From: Aplectana chamaeleonis
Lineage: Eukaryota > Nematoda > Chromadorea > Rhabditida > Cosmocercidae
Direction of reading: 5' to 3'
Assembly (NCBI GenBank): GCA_029168955.1
Contig: JAPDOI010000107.1
Location: 248,001-312,000 of the forward strand
DNA length: 64,000 nt
The notes beneath the pieces are model-generated. The model was given only the letters and a program-made list of their open reading frames with translations, was not told where the DNA came from and searched no databases. The position numbers and the translations under genes were made by a program. Positions within the stretch are counted from its first letter, which is position 1. Each line of letters starts with the position of its first letter. Shown here piece by piece: positions 26,101 through 41,100 of this stretch.

Positions 26101-29100
26101 CCACCGAATCTTAAAAATCCATAGAAGACTCGAGTATGAATAAAATTTCGCGAGGAAGGGTGACAAAGCGGCAGTTTTCTAGCAGAAAGGATGCGTTTTC
26201 CCCAAATTTCAAGTAATTTCTTATAGTTCCTGATGTGTCTACATTACCAAACATTGCCATTCTTATTATACAGGGAAAAATTGTCAATAGTCCTTTCTTT
26301 TCTTTTTCAATGGATCACAAAGGTGTATTTCCTCGAACAGCTAAATACTGTGCGCACATAAAGCTTATGAAACACACTCTTAACTTCTAAAAATAGCAGA
26401 ATTTTTCTTCACGTGAAAAAACAATGCATGGCTTCTTTTTCAACAACAAAGTTCTCCTGCTTGGTGGTCTAACATCAACTCACTGTCATGAAACTGGTTG
26501 ATCATTAACGTTCTCGAATTCTGTGATGAGCTAATGATGATGAAATATTCAAGTTCCTAACCAAAATATTGAAAAAAAGGATGAAAAGTATTCAAGAAAA
26601 AGAAATAATTTTACAAAGTTAACACCTCAAATTACTGGTTTAGGACGATAATGTGAAGCGGGGAGCGGGAAGGATATGTGCAAGGAAGGATTGTATTCAG
26701 CACGCCGTAGGTGGCTCACAACATCAAATTTAGTGTGAGAACAACCACGGGCAGCAGATACAAATCGTCAAGGAAATGGGAAAAAGTTACTGAAGAGTTG
26801 AATAAAAGCTGAATAGAATTCACTCTGAAATTATTAGTGGCAGGCTGATAAAATAATATTTGTTAATCAATTTCTTATCAATTATTATTCACTAGACGAA
26901 AAATACCGTGCGGTACAAATTGCCACGATAGCCGTAAAATATAGTGTATGGTGCAATTACACAACTCACACCGGGAATCACGCCTGTAATTCCAGTGCAA
27001 CCGCATTCTCAATAAATAATCACATAGGAACGGTTGTTTGGCGGTGGAAAAGGGATTGTCGGTGCAACCGCGGAAGCAAGAATAGAGATATCAGGTTGAA
27101 ATCACTTGAAACCCAGATTGGACGGTGCAGCCTTCGGCTGCACCGTCAGGCAAGGGAGGTAATCCCCGGGTGGGGGCTGATTTTCGTGTTGGCTGCAATT
27201 CGGAGTGGTTTAAATCATTTGAGACCCTGGATGGACGGTGTCAGGCAAGGGAGGTAATCCCCGGGTGGAGGCTGATTTTAGTGTTGGCTGCAATTCGGAG
27301 TGGTTTAAATCATTTGAAACCCTGGATGGACGGTGCCTTCGGCTGCACCGTCAGGCAAGGGAGGTAATCCCCGGGTGGAGGCTGATTTTAGTGTTGGCTG
27401 CAATTCGGAGTGGTTTAAATCATTTGAGACCTTGGATGGACGGTGCAGCCTTCGGCTGCACCGTCAGGCAAGGGAGGTAATCCCCGGGTGGAGGCTGATT
27501 TTAGTGTTGGCTGCAATTCGGAGTGGTTTAAATCATTTGAGACCCTGGATGGACGGTGCAGCCTTCGGCTGCACCGTCAGGCAAGGGAGGTAATCCCCGG
27601 GTGGAGGCTGATTTTAGTGTTGGCTGCAATTCGAAAAAAAAACATTTAAAACCAAAAATCGGCAAGGAAGGAAAACTTCGGGTGTGGGCCGATCTTACTG
27701 TTGGTCAAAACTCTGATTGAAGAAATGAAACCGAGCAGCCTTATAGTCAGAGTGAATAGATAACAAACGAGGTTGAAATTCTTGTCTGATTACCCAAAAT
27801 CCCTTCAATTACCAAGCCAGTACCCTTATTAACTTTCAGTCACATTTCACTGCCACTTTCATGAACATTTCTACCTGAAGTTACAGCTTCCGAAGGAGAC
27901 GTGAAAGTTTTTTCAAGATTTCCGCAGCTAATCAATAAAATAGGCGTCAATGTTACCATGGATTCTGCATCTACACCATCACACACGCCATTTTACGGCT
28001 ATCGTGGCAATCGGCTCAGACATTCGCAGCGTTGAACTTTGGGGGAAAACGACGTTCGAGTTGAACAACTGAGGCTATTTTGTCGAGGAGTTGAACTGAT
28101 CAGAACGACGTGTTGAACTGCTGGGCTTATCTCCGCGCTGCGTGTTGCGTCGCGTGCGCAGTGCCGACAGACGACGGCTCCGACGCAACGTTGAACGCCG
28201 AAATCAAACCAGCGGTACATACGAGCCGCCTCGTGGTGGGGTTAGACCGAATCATTTCAATATCAATTGCTCACTCCTCAGGCTCTGCTTTCGAGTTGAG
28301 TGGGGGTGCGAGTGCCTGCACTTGACTGCTCCTACACCTACACGGGTGCCCTATCGTGGGAGCAGGCAAGAGGCAGAGCATTTGCACTTTGAATGACTAT
28401 TAATGAGCACAGATAGTGCTACATCTATTTAGGGGTTGGGTCAGTATATTGAAATAATATTCTACCGTAGGATAGCAATTAGGTAAAACGTGTAGGATTG
28501 ATTATGCATGCAGAAATTATTTGAAATTTCCTCCAATCAGCACTTCTGTTCAACTTTAGTGGAAATCCGTATCAACTCCCGAACAATTTCCGTTGAACTA
28601 ACGGGGAAATTCTGCTGATTTCCAGTGTGGACATTAGTTCAACGGATTTTCCCCGGTAGTTGAACGATACGAATGTCGGAGGGTACCGCACGGTATTCGG
28701 AGTTTACTTTAATATTCATACATCCAGTAGATTTTGATAACACTGTTTTATTGTTTTGTTGATGTTTTATTGATGCATTCATTTCTGAAACGTTCGAATG
28801 CTGCTTATTCACTACAACGACGAAAAAAAATTATAAAGGAGTTTTGTTCAAGGAAACATCATTGAGCTTTAGAAAAGTGAAAAAAGTGTTTCAGAAAAAA
28901 ATGAACCAAGAAATCGCCGTAAAAGTAGCATAAAACTCCATTGAAACGATAAACATTTCTAAATGAGTAAAATAGTAGTGGAATAGCCAACAGTTGAATA
29001 ATAGGAGTAGTAGTAATAGAAGAATAATGCCGACAGTCGAGAAATAGCCAAAGAATGACTAACAGAGTAGCAATATGCTACAAATAACAGTCCTCGTGAA

Positions 29101-32100
29101 TCGATATCAAATTTGGCAAAGCTCCAGACGCCGCTGCGCACTGCCGCACGCGCAGAGGCTCGCCGATTAGCATTGGCGCACGACATCTAGTGGGTTGGTT
29201 AGCCGCTTACCAGCCTCCTTCGCCCGGTAGCGCTGACCCAGTAACCAACCGAGCAGCGCGTAGGTTGGTAAGTTGATGAATCGCTGAAATGGTGCTGGGT
29301 TGGTAGGTTAGGGGCGCTAACCGTGGGTTTGCACGTTGATGAATCCGGCCCCAGAACAACGTTTGAAATTAAGATTGCTAATACTAATAAATCTCGAATG
29401 ATTCAGTTCTGACCGAAATTTGCAACTCAAAGCCTTCCAATGGTTGTTTATCATTACATTAATGTCCAATATGTGGACTTGCGGCGGGTCCACGGTTTGG
29501 CCGCTGGCTGCAGGTGTGGACCCGCTAAAAGTCCACATTTTGCGAAGTATGGGTCACGAGAGTAGAATAATTGAGTTTATCGGGGTCTATTTACCTTCCA
29601 ATTAACTTCCACCGCGTAAGATGGAGGCTGAACCCCGCTACTGTACAATGGTTCACACCTTTCTCAGGTGTGGTCCCGCCGGAAGTCGACTATTTTGAAA
29701 ACTAGGAGCCACGAGAGTAGAATGTTTGAGTCCAGCGTGGACAATTTACTCTCTACTCAAACTTGCACCGTCTTAGAGTACTTCTGAAGACCACTACACT
29801 GATAGCGCACTGGTGCTGGGCAAGGCCAATAGCGGCTCATGTTGAACGGTTTTGTAGACCCACAGCATATACGATGCACAGTTTGCCTCTGTCAAACGTC
29901 GATGAACCGAGCCAACTCTGGAATTCGGCCAACAGAGTGGTGAGAAACTATCTTCGTAGGCTTCGCACCGTTGTAATCATCGGTTGAGCAGGAGCTCCAA
30001 TTTTTGGAAAGTACAAACAATTGTACATGTGTAAAAAAATGTGTGAACTGTCGAGAGTCGGGCAAGGAGTTGTCGGGTATTGGTCGAGGAGTTGTCGAGA
30101 ATTGGGCGAAAAGTTGTCCAGAAATCTCTAGAGTCTGCGAAAATTGTCCTGCATTCGTACGCCTGCAGGACAACTTTTCGTCCGATTCTCGACAACTAGT
30201 TTTACCTGAGTAAGCATGTTGAATTCAGGGCGAAAACAGCGGATATGTTGACAGTTTTCGTGTGGCACGATCAACTTTGCGCAGGTCCGTGTCTAGCCGA
30301 ATTTTTCCAGGGCGACTATTCGAAGGTGATCGTGCCACACGAAAACTGTCAACATATCCGCTGTTTTCGCCCTGAATTCAACATGCTTGGTATTCTTATT
30401 CTTCGTCCTACATGTAGCCTGAGAACATACAAGTGTGCCGATGCAATCGATGAAATACCTCGACTACTCAGAGGAGCGCGGGGTCGTAATGGAGCACAAT
30501 AGGCTTTCACCTCGACGAGGATAGCGAGGTCAGCACGAGGGGAAGAGGTGCTGCTCGAGCAGGACGTGCTGCCTTTGTGCTGCTCTTAGCAGCACGTGCT
30601 GCCCTCGTCCTCCTTTCGTCGCCTCAGCTGCTGCTCCCCGTTTTGGCCAGCGCAGTGTGGTAACTTTGCTCAAAGTGGTTCATTTGGGCAGCTACAAGGA
30701 CATTCATAATCAGTTTGGAGAGTTATTTCTTTTGAGCATGTACATTTAGACTTCTGGATATCTGCATACAACGTGCACACCCACGCCGCTTCGCGGCGTA
30801 CTTGTGGGCGTGCCTTAAGATCTATGGATTATTTGAATTACAGAGCAGTGCCTCGCTGCGCTAAACAGCCTTGAAGGCACAGTGCAACATCAGGAGTAAA
30901 ATTTGATATTATAGCCCTCCCACCGTGAATAGCAACCCTGCCAAGCGCGAGATCTCAATTCGCTGTAATAAGTGAGAAACTTCAAGGAAAAAGTCGGCCC
31001 CGCCCCAAAAGCCTAACTGCATCGCCCCGGAAAGGGAACCAAGAGCTCTGCTATTGTACATTTCGCTTTTGAGCATAGCCACACAAACTAATTTTTCCGT
31101 TTGCAAAAATTTGGGTTACCTTTTCGGGGTCTAAACGCTTGATTATGCTTTTAGGGTGTTGTGAGCGGGGTCGACTTTTCCCGTGTACTTTCTCACTTAT
31201 TTGATCGAATTGAGATCTCAAGCTTGACAGGGTTGCTATACACGGTGGGCGGACTATAGTATCAAATTTTACCCCTGAGGTACAGTTCCGCACAATTTTT
31301 CGCAGAAAAAGCATTTTGCGGCGTTTTTTTGCGCTGACAAAGCGCTGCATCGCTATAACTTGCTTCAAAGTGGTCCGATTTCAATTTTGAGGTAATTTCT
31401 CAATTGCTTTCATACGATAGTATTAGAAAACAATAGATTGAACGCAAGAGGTGAATCGAAAAATGCATATTTGCACCAAAAAATCCCTCACTATGAATTG
31501 GTCAGATGATCATGATAGCAGAAATCTTTCATTTTCTGATCTGTGGTCGACATGAATTTTAGAAGGATATACACCTTTTTCAACAGGATACCGGAGTCGC
31601 AATGACTCTACATTTGCCTCACTGAGAGGAACACAAAAACTACCTCAAAATTTCATTTCGTCAATTTCGAAGCGAGATATGGCGATAAGGCGCTTTCTCT
31701 GAGAAATATGGCCGTGACTCTTCCGCTGCTGCCCAACGACTGCTTCGCGATCCCGGACTATCCCGCGACTCCCAAGCGACCCTGGACTCTTTAGCGGCTT
31801 TGCCGCGACTTCCCCGTGGATCACGCTTTCGCTACTCTACTGGGACTCCCCCGGAACTCTTTCGCGATTCCGCGACCCTAACGCGATTCGGTAATTAAAG
31901 AATCGTCCGCGGTTGTGCCTCTCATCTCCCCTGCAACTCCTCCGGCAGGCGTCAAACTGGAGGAGTTGCGGCGAAGTCGCGGCAATATATATCAGAGTTG
32001 TATGAGCAAAAAGCATCACAAAAAGCTTTTTTTTGCGATAAAAAAACTTGCGCACTCCTGTATGTTTTCAAAGAAACCAGTTACACTGTTCTCAATCAAG

Positions 32101-35100
32101 CTTACACAGGGTACTTATGCATTGCAATGCATAACCCTTCACAGTCTGACACAGATTTTAAAGAAGAGAATCTGCGGAGAAAGTTATGTCACACTTCTCC
32201 ATGGTTTGGTGAACTTTTCGGGGTACATTGATGTCCTGCTCAGTTCTTGAGCTCTTCCCAGAAAGCTGTCTCTCCAGAAAGTGATTATGAATGAACATTT
32301 GAAGCAATAGGCACAAATGAGCATTAGACTAAAAATAGAGAGCATATAAAACATTAAATCTGTAATAAACTAGGAAATCTGTATATTACCAAACATGTTT
32401 TGGTGATTTTTAATTATTTCCATCGAAATCCAGGAAGAATGCATTCAAGTGAGCTTTCGGATCGGATAAGCAGGGTGGGGCGCCGCAACATGCGCTCGGC
32501 GGGAGGCGGACACGCGGAGTTTTTGGCACGGTCTGAGTCTGGGGTCTTGCCCGTACACTTTTCAGTTCCAAGCGTGAGCGATTTACCTGTTCACCTGCGC
32601 GGCCACCTCAAAGGTGGTAATTTTATGCAAAATTCACATTTTCGTTGCATCAAGTCTTCCAAAAAAATCTGGTACTTTATTGATCATCAAATCGAACGCC
32701 GTCTAGAAAAAAAGGATTTTCGTTAGGTTTGAGATGGTACACTCGAGTAAAATAGTTCCTTGCGAGCAATGTGAATGGTTCAGCTCGGTTAAAGGCTGAT
32801 GAATTATACTGAAAAAGATGATGAGTCGTCATTCTCATAGGATGATAGTCGTGTGGAACCGACCGAAAATTTGAGAAATGTGCAACCCTTTTGAAATGAT
32901 TGATTCAGTGTGTTCTACAAGATTCGACAACTATTTCAGTTTTTTTTTTCAAATCTTGAAGGTATGTGTCGAAAACTTTGGAAAATCACGTTCTTACTTT
33001 AAAATTCGCTTTCATGACTTTGAAGTTTACTCGCATTTTCCAGTGAAACATTTTTTTTTTGATTTCGGACAAGGACCACAAGGACTTGTATTTTTCGAAT
33101 GCTGAGCAGCAATGGTTTGCAGAAAATGGAACGAAATGGCCAATACGTTTTCTTCACGAAAAACACAATGCTCACAATATTCAAAGCAGACACTTCTCAA
33201 AATTTAATTTGCATTCAATTCAACAATTTTAAACCATCCTGAGAAAGTTCACGACAATAATTTCGAAAGAAGAAAACATTTTCATTAGATTATTGCTTTT
33301 TCGGAAGGAAAAAATCACCATTTATAGAGAGATCGCCAAATGATGGATGCTCTGATATTTGCAATTCCGTTCGCCCTAGACATTCCTTTAACCAGTGCGA
33401 ATTTCAGTGAATTAAGAATATTTTGAGGAAATTTTCGTCTTTGGAATATGTGGGTATAACTTTTTTCCCGAGGAAAACCACGATTCGTCTTTAAAATCGA
33501 GAAAAACAGAATATTGCGCCTAATTCCTATCTTTACGGTCACAAAACCCAGTGAAAATAGATTCTTGTTTAGGTATAGAGAATTTCTCTGTTGAGGAATG
33601 TTTTTGGGACACTCACATTCACTACCGACCGAGGCCTTTGTTGAACGGCCCTAGCAAACTCGTGCCAGATACGAGGCAGTCTTACATGGGCATGAGACAG
33701 TCGGCAATGGGAGCATCATCTCCTCGATCGGTGGCGAAGATCAAACGATATAATCAAGGATGAAACACCCGTTAGGGATATCACTAGGCCTCACTGGGGT
33801 CTTTATCTTTGATGGGTCGCTGCAGCGCTGCTGCTGAAAGCGACATATCACCTGCGAAAGGAAAATTATAAGAAAAAAGAAAAGATCATAAATGAGGAGC
33901 AGCAGTTGGAGCGAGAATAAAGAGCAGCAGTTGGGGAGAGAAGAGCAGCAGTTGGGGCCACAATGAGGAGCAGCAGTTGGGGCCACAATGAAGAACAGCA
34001 GTTGGGGCGACGACTGGAACAGTTGGGGCGACTGTAGCAGCAGGTGGGGCAACTATACGAGCAGCAGTTGGGGCAGTGAGCGGAGCAAGAGGACACAACA
34101 TGCTGCCCTGAGCAGCAGTTGGGGGAACGAAAGGGGCTTACACCTCGACGAGTAGATGCGTTAGTAATCCCCTCGTGCTGCTTTACTAAGCCGCGAGTAT
34201 CTGAGTATGCACCGGTTTCTTCAATGAAGTGTCCGGGTTCTTGCAACACATCCACTTGATCTTGATTTTCGGGAGAGAGCACTAATACACGGTTAACTGT
34301 AGTAAATAGGAGGAATACATGTTACCGTGAAGAAAAGTCTCTGACGCTATCATAAAAAACAACAACTATTTTTTAAGTGCTTCTATAGTTTTGAAACAGT
34401 GCAAAATCAAAAAAAGGCTCCAAAAATATTTCCAATAGAAACTAGAAGGGAAGTAATGATTATGACAGAGTATGACAGAGTACTCGAATACTGAATTTGC
34501 TTATTTTCAATACACATTTTGAGGTTGAGAATAAAAAAAAATAGGGTACCTTTATAGTTTGAAACGCACTGTATTCTTTGTTTTCAAGGGAGATGTGGAA
34601 AACATGAGAACTTAATTTTATTTGGCATAAATTCGTGCAACAGCTCAAGAGAAGCAAGAGTCACGGGACCGTCTATGCGTGTTAATTTTTTGCCCGTCAA
34701 TTTTAGCTCTTTGTGAGACTGATTTGCACACCAAGTACAATACCCGCGCTAAGTTTTGTACAAACGGGGAGTATTTGCCAAACTTGGCAAAAAAGCGTCC
34801 GATGCATGTAACTTTTTTGAGCAAAGACCTTTTTGAATTCTGAAAACGCTATCATATTCACAGCTCGAACTCCTGCATAATAATTTGTATTGTGGACCGG
34901 AGCTCCCTAAAATCGCTTTGTTTTCGAGTAAAATTGTTTTTGCGGTCGTTTCACAAAAACGTCGCGCGCGGCAATAAGCGGCGAAATATTGAGTAGTAAT
35001 GGTACAAGTAATAGAAGAGCAATCTCTATGTTTTCTTCGTGAATTGGATGAAAGTGGGGCCATCTCGAGATCTGTGCAGATTCAATTTACGAAATCCTCC

Positions 35101-38100
35101 ATTTATCGTTCTGGGGCTTTCGCAACAAAAGTCCGAATTTTTAGGAGACTCCCGAGAGTGTTTAGTGAAGGATTTCGAAAATTAAATCTGAACAGATCTC
35201 GAGATGGCCCCACTTTCATCCAATTCACGAAGAAAACATAGAGATTGCTCTTTTATTACTCGTACAATTACTACTCAAAGTTTCGCCACACTTTGCCGCG
35301 CGCGACGTTTCTGTAAAACGACCACAAAAACAATTTTACTCTAAACAAAGCGATTTTAGGGAACTTCGCTCCACAAGGCACATTATTATGTAGGATATCG
35401 AGCTGTGAATATGATAGAGTTTTCAGAATCCTAAAACGTCTTCGTTCAAAAAAGTTACATGCATCGGACGCATTTTTGCCAAGTTTGGCAAATACTCCCC
35501 GTTTTTACAAAACTTAGCGCGGGTATTGTAGCAGTCATTTCAAAGCGTGCGCTTCCTCACTAGGATGGTGTATCCGTGGACGAGCGCAATAAGCAGGTCT
35601 TTTCAGCTCAATGATAGCCTTATCGTGGTTCCGCCATGCTGTAGCGAATGTTCCACAGCTCGTCGGACGCAGAGCTGAGCAGGAGCAGCTCAGCCGGATT
35701 CTCCGAATAGCAATCAACCATGACCCTAGAATCCGGTTGGTCTAATTAGAGGATGTCATGACAACGCCTGAAACGTCCGAAATAAGGCTATACTTTTTAG
35801 ATGTCTCGATCACTTGATGGTATATCACACGGGTGAGAAGGCATTCGTAGAACTGCATATAGTGATGGATGAGCGGTTGACACTGAAGGTAAAATTTGCC
35901 AAGATTGTTTTGCCGTCATGATTATCTAATGTCGAGTCCATGCACATTTCGATTCTGATTCAAATTACCGTTTACAGTCAGTGGACAAGGAATTCTTGGT
36001 CAGTTTTGTGCATTTTGTAGAAGACATAATCACTTACTGTGTCTCCGATAAGAAATGGAAACTGCGCGCCTCAGGCTTAGTCCTTAGTCTCATTAACCAT
36101 TGCTATACCTTAAAGGCTGTGTTCACGATGAATTTTACTTCCAATATCTCCACGGCTTACGGAAGGTCTGGTGCCCTATATAGCAAGGCATGCTTGAAAA
36201 GGACACGAAAGACGCGTATTTGAGCCAAAATAGGCCCTCTCTTGTTTACGTTGATGATCGTTGTTGGAGGAATTGACCGCTAGATGGATGATACCTATCA
36301 GTGCAATGAAGCGATCAGCTCACTTACCAGCACTTACTTGACTTGATCATTCCTGTAATCTGAGTGTTCATTTGTTCATTCCGAGGGGGCGGATCTGGGG
36401 CACCAAAACGCTTGTTTGCAGCCGTTATTTTGCCGCTCCTGGCTCATTTTCTACCTTTCTTTCGACACTGGGAGCCTAGGATCCTTCTCGCTTATCATTT
36501 TTTTGTGGAAAGTCAACGAGGATGATCATCGTGAACGCTGCCTTTAAGTTTGCGACTGTGACATGTTCTGTCATCTGCTACGAATCGTGCTAGGACCAGG
36601 CCCACACAGTACAAATTTCTTGTCGCACGAAGACTTTGCAGCGCCTGTTGCGGTCGCTGCTTCGAAGAGGATTGTTATGCCTGAAATGTGAAAACCGCGG
36701 TAATCGGTCGCTTTCGCGGCTGTCGGTCGCAGTGCAGTTCGCTGAGGCGGGTGTCAGCAACAGCGACCGAGCCTAATGCAGTATCGTGGCCCATACATAT
36801 ATGGCTATAGCTTCGTTGAGTGGAGCCATGTACTCTAAAAACCTTCACCTCTGGACAGGTGAAGGGGAACTTTCACCATTAGGAAAACCGTTGACGACCG
36901 GTGAAACGCCCCGAGAAAGAATTAAAGTGACCCAACACTCATGCAAGTCATTTTCAAGATTGGGTGGATGTCATTGCCGGTTTTTCGTCCATAACTTTTT
37001 TGTGTTGGGAGATAAAGCTTTGGTGAAGGCTGTTTTCGAATTCTCCATGGAATTCTCGAGAATTCCATTGAGATTCCGAAAACAACTTTTACCAAAAGTC
37101 TATCTCCAAACACAAAAAAGTTATGGACGAAAAACCGATAATTTCAGGCGAAAAAAAATGCCCTTTATAAACTGAAATCGGCTGGAAGAAGGGGAACGTA
37201 CTTTTTTGGAAACGCTATTGGATGCAGAACTTTATCAGGATTCTTAAAACAACCTCCACCAAAGAACTATCTCTAAGGGTAAAAAAGTTTAAAAACTGAT
37301 TGCTTTCGGTGAGAGAAACCTTATTTCATAAATTGAAATCGGCTGAGAGATTAGAAGCGTATTTTTCTCCAATTGGATTTATTACTCGACGCAACATTTT
37401 ATGAAGATTTTGGAAGCAGCTCCGTTCAAAGAGCCATCTTAAAGGGCAAAAATGATATGAGCGAAGAACAGATAATTTTTCGAAAAGCGCTTGGAGAAAT
37501 TTTCGAAAATTTTGGACTCCAAGACAGCTCAAAGGAAATGTTTCATGACCTAGGCAGATCATCTCATTAAAGGCAGTGTTCACGATAAAAATCGTTTTTC
37601 TGTTTTCCCGCCTATCTTGAAAACGACCCCATGCTGATTCCAATGATGTCTCTGTCATCGTACAAGACCTTCTGGGAACGGAGGTATGGCCCCTCAAAAG
37701 TTGAGCTAAGGAAACATGGTGGACGAGTTGTCCGAGGCTTGTAACTTCCGTGTTTTGCAGCCGATGTATGCGAGCTGACCTGATTAAAGAAAGAAGTGGA
37801 GAATCAAGGGAAGAACGAGGCTAATGATTGGAAATCATCGCTTATCTCACGATCTCGAGCATTCATTTGTTCACGTCGGTGGGCGTGTGTTGCGCTTTTG
37901 GGGTTTGCCTTGCGCTCGAAGTGGCAACTTCGGGCTCTTTTGGAGCCTTTCCTGGCTCGTTTTCTTGCGTTCTTTCGACGTCAGCGTTACAGTGTGCCCC
38001 TTCACTTCCCATTCCTAGTGGAAACTGAGAAAAAATTTTTATCGTGAACACTGCCTTTAAGAATAGTGAATTTCCAGAGGAGGCCATCTAACGAAAAAAA

Positions 38101-41100
38101 TGTTTCAAAATTAATTATTAAAAATAAAAATATATTGAATACAAGAAGAAGAGGATTAAGATAACGTCAAATTTTGAAGTTGCAAGTCTATGGGGAACCT
38201 TCACCATTCCCCATTCAGGAATCCTAAACAACCTTCACCTCTCGGACCGCTGTCTCCACCCCAACGGACCTATGATCGTGCCGGGTGTTTCTTGTCCCTG
38301 AACGACGACGACGGTTGGCCCTCATCGACAGCGACGTCTTAGTGTCTGCTACCGTCTGTTGTGGCGTATAACAATGGACATAGAGATTTGGACAACACAT
38401 AGTGTTTTTCCTTAAAACTTGCGTCGTTCCACGCGCCTTCTAAAAAATACGCGAGCACCCCCTAAACTGCGTATGCTTGAACGTGCAGTAGTTTTTGAAA
38501 TAAGAAAGTTCTACCACTGTTTTCCACGACATCAAAAACCATGGTATCATCCAAACTTGGCCTTTCATGTTTGTTGATTTGACAGGATCAAACACAATCA
38601 CGGGTCGGTCACCCGGGGTGGTGCTTGGGGATGTGGTCACCGAACCTCTTCTTCCGGTATTTCTTGAATGGGAGAGGTGGTCTATGAGCAAGCTTTTCCC
38701 TACACACAATATCAATACACCTAAATGAATTTGCAAACAGATTTGGCAGGAGCTCTATGAATTATCGCAGTCAAATCAGGCGTCAGAAGGTCCTCTGGCG
38801 AGCGAATGAAGACAAAAAGAAAGAAATAATCTTCAGCCAACAATGCTGAACGAAACGCGGCCTTCTGGGCAAGAAATAAGGTTTTCGAATGTTATTCTGC
38901 CTTTTCAGTGTAGCTCCCACTAAGATACCAGACCTTCCCTCACCGATTAGATAAAAATCATGTAAACGAAATCTAATGCAATTTACTCGCTGCTGACGCT
39001 ATGTCTTCGTGTCCTCAACGCTTTCACGGTTCACATTGTATGGAAACGTTTTTGCTGCTAGACTTATTCTTGTTCTTATTTGATTCAATATGCGCTCCAA
39101 GAAAAACCCCTTCTGAAGCGTGATTTGACTCTGATAATTCATACTACTTACGTTTGCAACAATTTCACTACATTTAGGAAATCAGTTTGATAGCCAAACC
39201 TAATGGAACAATTTCACGACATTTTAGAGCAAAGCCAAATCCTTGACCTTTTCTGCGGAGCCTAACTTTCAGAAATTTCACAACTTTTTCCAAGGGTTTC
39301 CCTTCTACAATATCGTCGAGCTCCAAAAGTCAAGTTGTTTTTTTTTTCGAAAACATAGTGATAGAAATGAAGAAACAACCGCTCCACTGCTAAGACTGCA
39401 AGATAATAGTTGCAACGCGGCTTTCTACAAATAAGATACAAGGCGTATACTTTTTGAATTTCAAAGCCGAAAAAATTAAGAATTGAATTCTAGATGACCC
39501 AATTGTACAGGGTCTAGGCACTATCCTAGAGGGGGGGGGCACCCACCATTCAAGACAGAAATGAAATGAGCCATCGATTGGTAAGGCTAACAGTCGAAGT
39601 ATTTCTATAGAGCTCTTATAAAATCAATGATTGTTAGCGCAGTATCAGGCATCTTTTATCAGAGTTTTTCAGCATTTCTATGAGTAAATCTTGGGTGGCC
39701 CCATTCCGTCTAGCTCTGCCAATTCGAGACTTGATGCCTAAGCAAAAGAGACTTGATGCTCATGTACAAGTCGGCATGAAGTCTTAATTTGCGGCGTTAA
39801 ATTCACTTTATGGGTGAATTTGCCGGTAGGATAGGTGAGAATGAGGTGAATATCCCGTGAAAATGGTGCGAACTGGCAGCGAGAGAGGGTCCAAATTACC
39901 CCGAAAATGAGGTGAAATTAAGATGGGTGAGCTCGAAAAATGGGTGAGTTTACCTCGAAAATTTCACGAATGTGAAGGTCCACAGCGCAAGAAGCCCCGC
40001 CTTGTCCGCAACATGGGCGTAATCTTCACCGAGGCCTGTGGTGAGGAGCCACCCTCTGCGAGCCGCGGCGTAAGTCGCCCCCCCCCCAATTATGCTGGCC
40101 TCCGGAGAGTGACCCGAAGTCACCTTTCAGGGCCGGCATCAGAATGCCGAATGAGGACTCTAGTGAGATGAGGCGGCTTTTATACCGGCTGTGCTCATGG
40201 TAAACACATCGAGACGTGATCAATCGTTTTATCATGTTCTCGCTGAGATGTTTTCACTTGTTTAGAAATTTCTGACATGCCAGCAACAGCGGTAATTTCA
40301 CCCTTTGCGCTGTGTGATATCCAGCCGCTCAGCAAATTCACCCTTTGCGCGGATAAGCTTTGATGAAGGCGCTAAAGGTGAATTTGATGCCTAATGATAA
40401 CAGAGCGTGATAAAGGCCGCGTTCCCTAAGCATCAAGTCTCGAATTGGCAGAGTAGGATAGCCCCAGGGTCAGCCGCTCTAGCCAAACTTCACCGGCTCA
40501 TGCTGATGTATCTCGTCTGCGCCGGCCCGTATGTCTGATTCGGAACAAGAACGATAGTTAAGTGCGCTAGAAGAGGACTACCGTAATCTTAGGAATGATG
40601 TTATTCGGCTCTCGCAAACAAATTTGATGATATCCAAGTGATCAAGGGTAAAGTATAGAAGAAAAGAAGAGCGGTGTGCCTTGATTCACACACAGTCCTT
40701 CTCCAGAGGTCAGCAGTTGAGAATCTGCCTGGACCTGAACTACAAAGCAGGAAAACAGCACTACCGGTGGAGAAGATGTAGCAAATTCGGAGTCAGAACT
40801 TTTAGAGCCAACTCAAATGATATTAAGGTAGCTATGTTCTGGCGCACTTAACTATCGTTCTTGCTGATTCGGAGGCATGGCTTGCATACGATGTCCTGAA
40901 CATTAAACTGAGGTCATGCGCACGTCCCTTGATGTCCTGCACACTCCTACTAAGATCCAGCACACATTCCAGGATGTGCTGCTCATCCTTACAGTGTTCC
41001 TGCACACGTTTCATGATGTCCTGCACTTTCCTATTAAGGCCCTGCACACATTCCATGACGTCCTGCTCATCCTTACTTGGGTCCTGCACACGCTTCATGA

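Larger units (their letters stand above)
25276..30415. mobile_element. Composite 5.1-kb element bounded by inverted ends
   Basis: CATGTAGGACGAAGAATAAG at the left is inverted at 30389-30413. Inside it, TACTCAGGTAAAACTAG with AGAATCGGACGAA is repeated inverted at 30160-30212. The right terminus is split by a later fold-back (30213-30387). The interior holds a second TIR element and no recognisable transposase. Confidence 0.65.

Noticed and set aside
27125..27649. Overlapping 68-86-codon frames; also considered as a CRISPR-like array
   Set aside because: They are the frames of the 113-bp tandem unit. Units are contiguous, without unique spacers, and the genome is eukaryotic.
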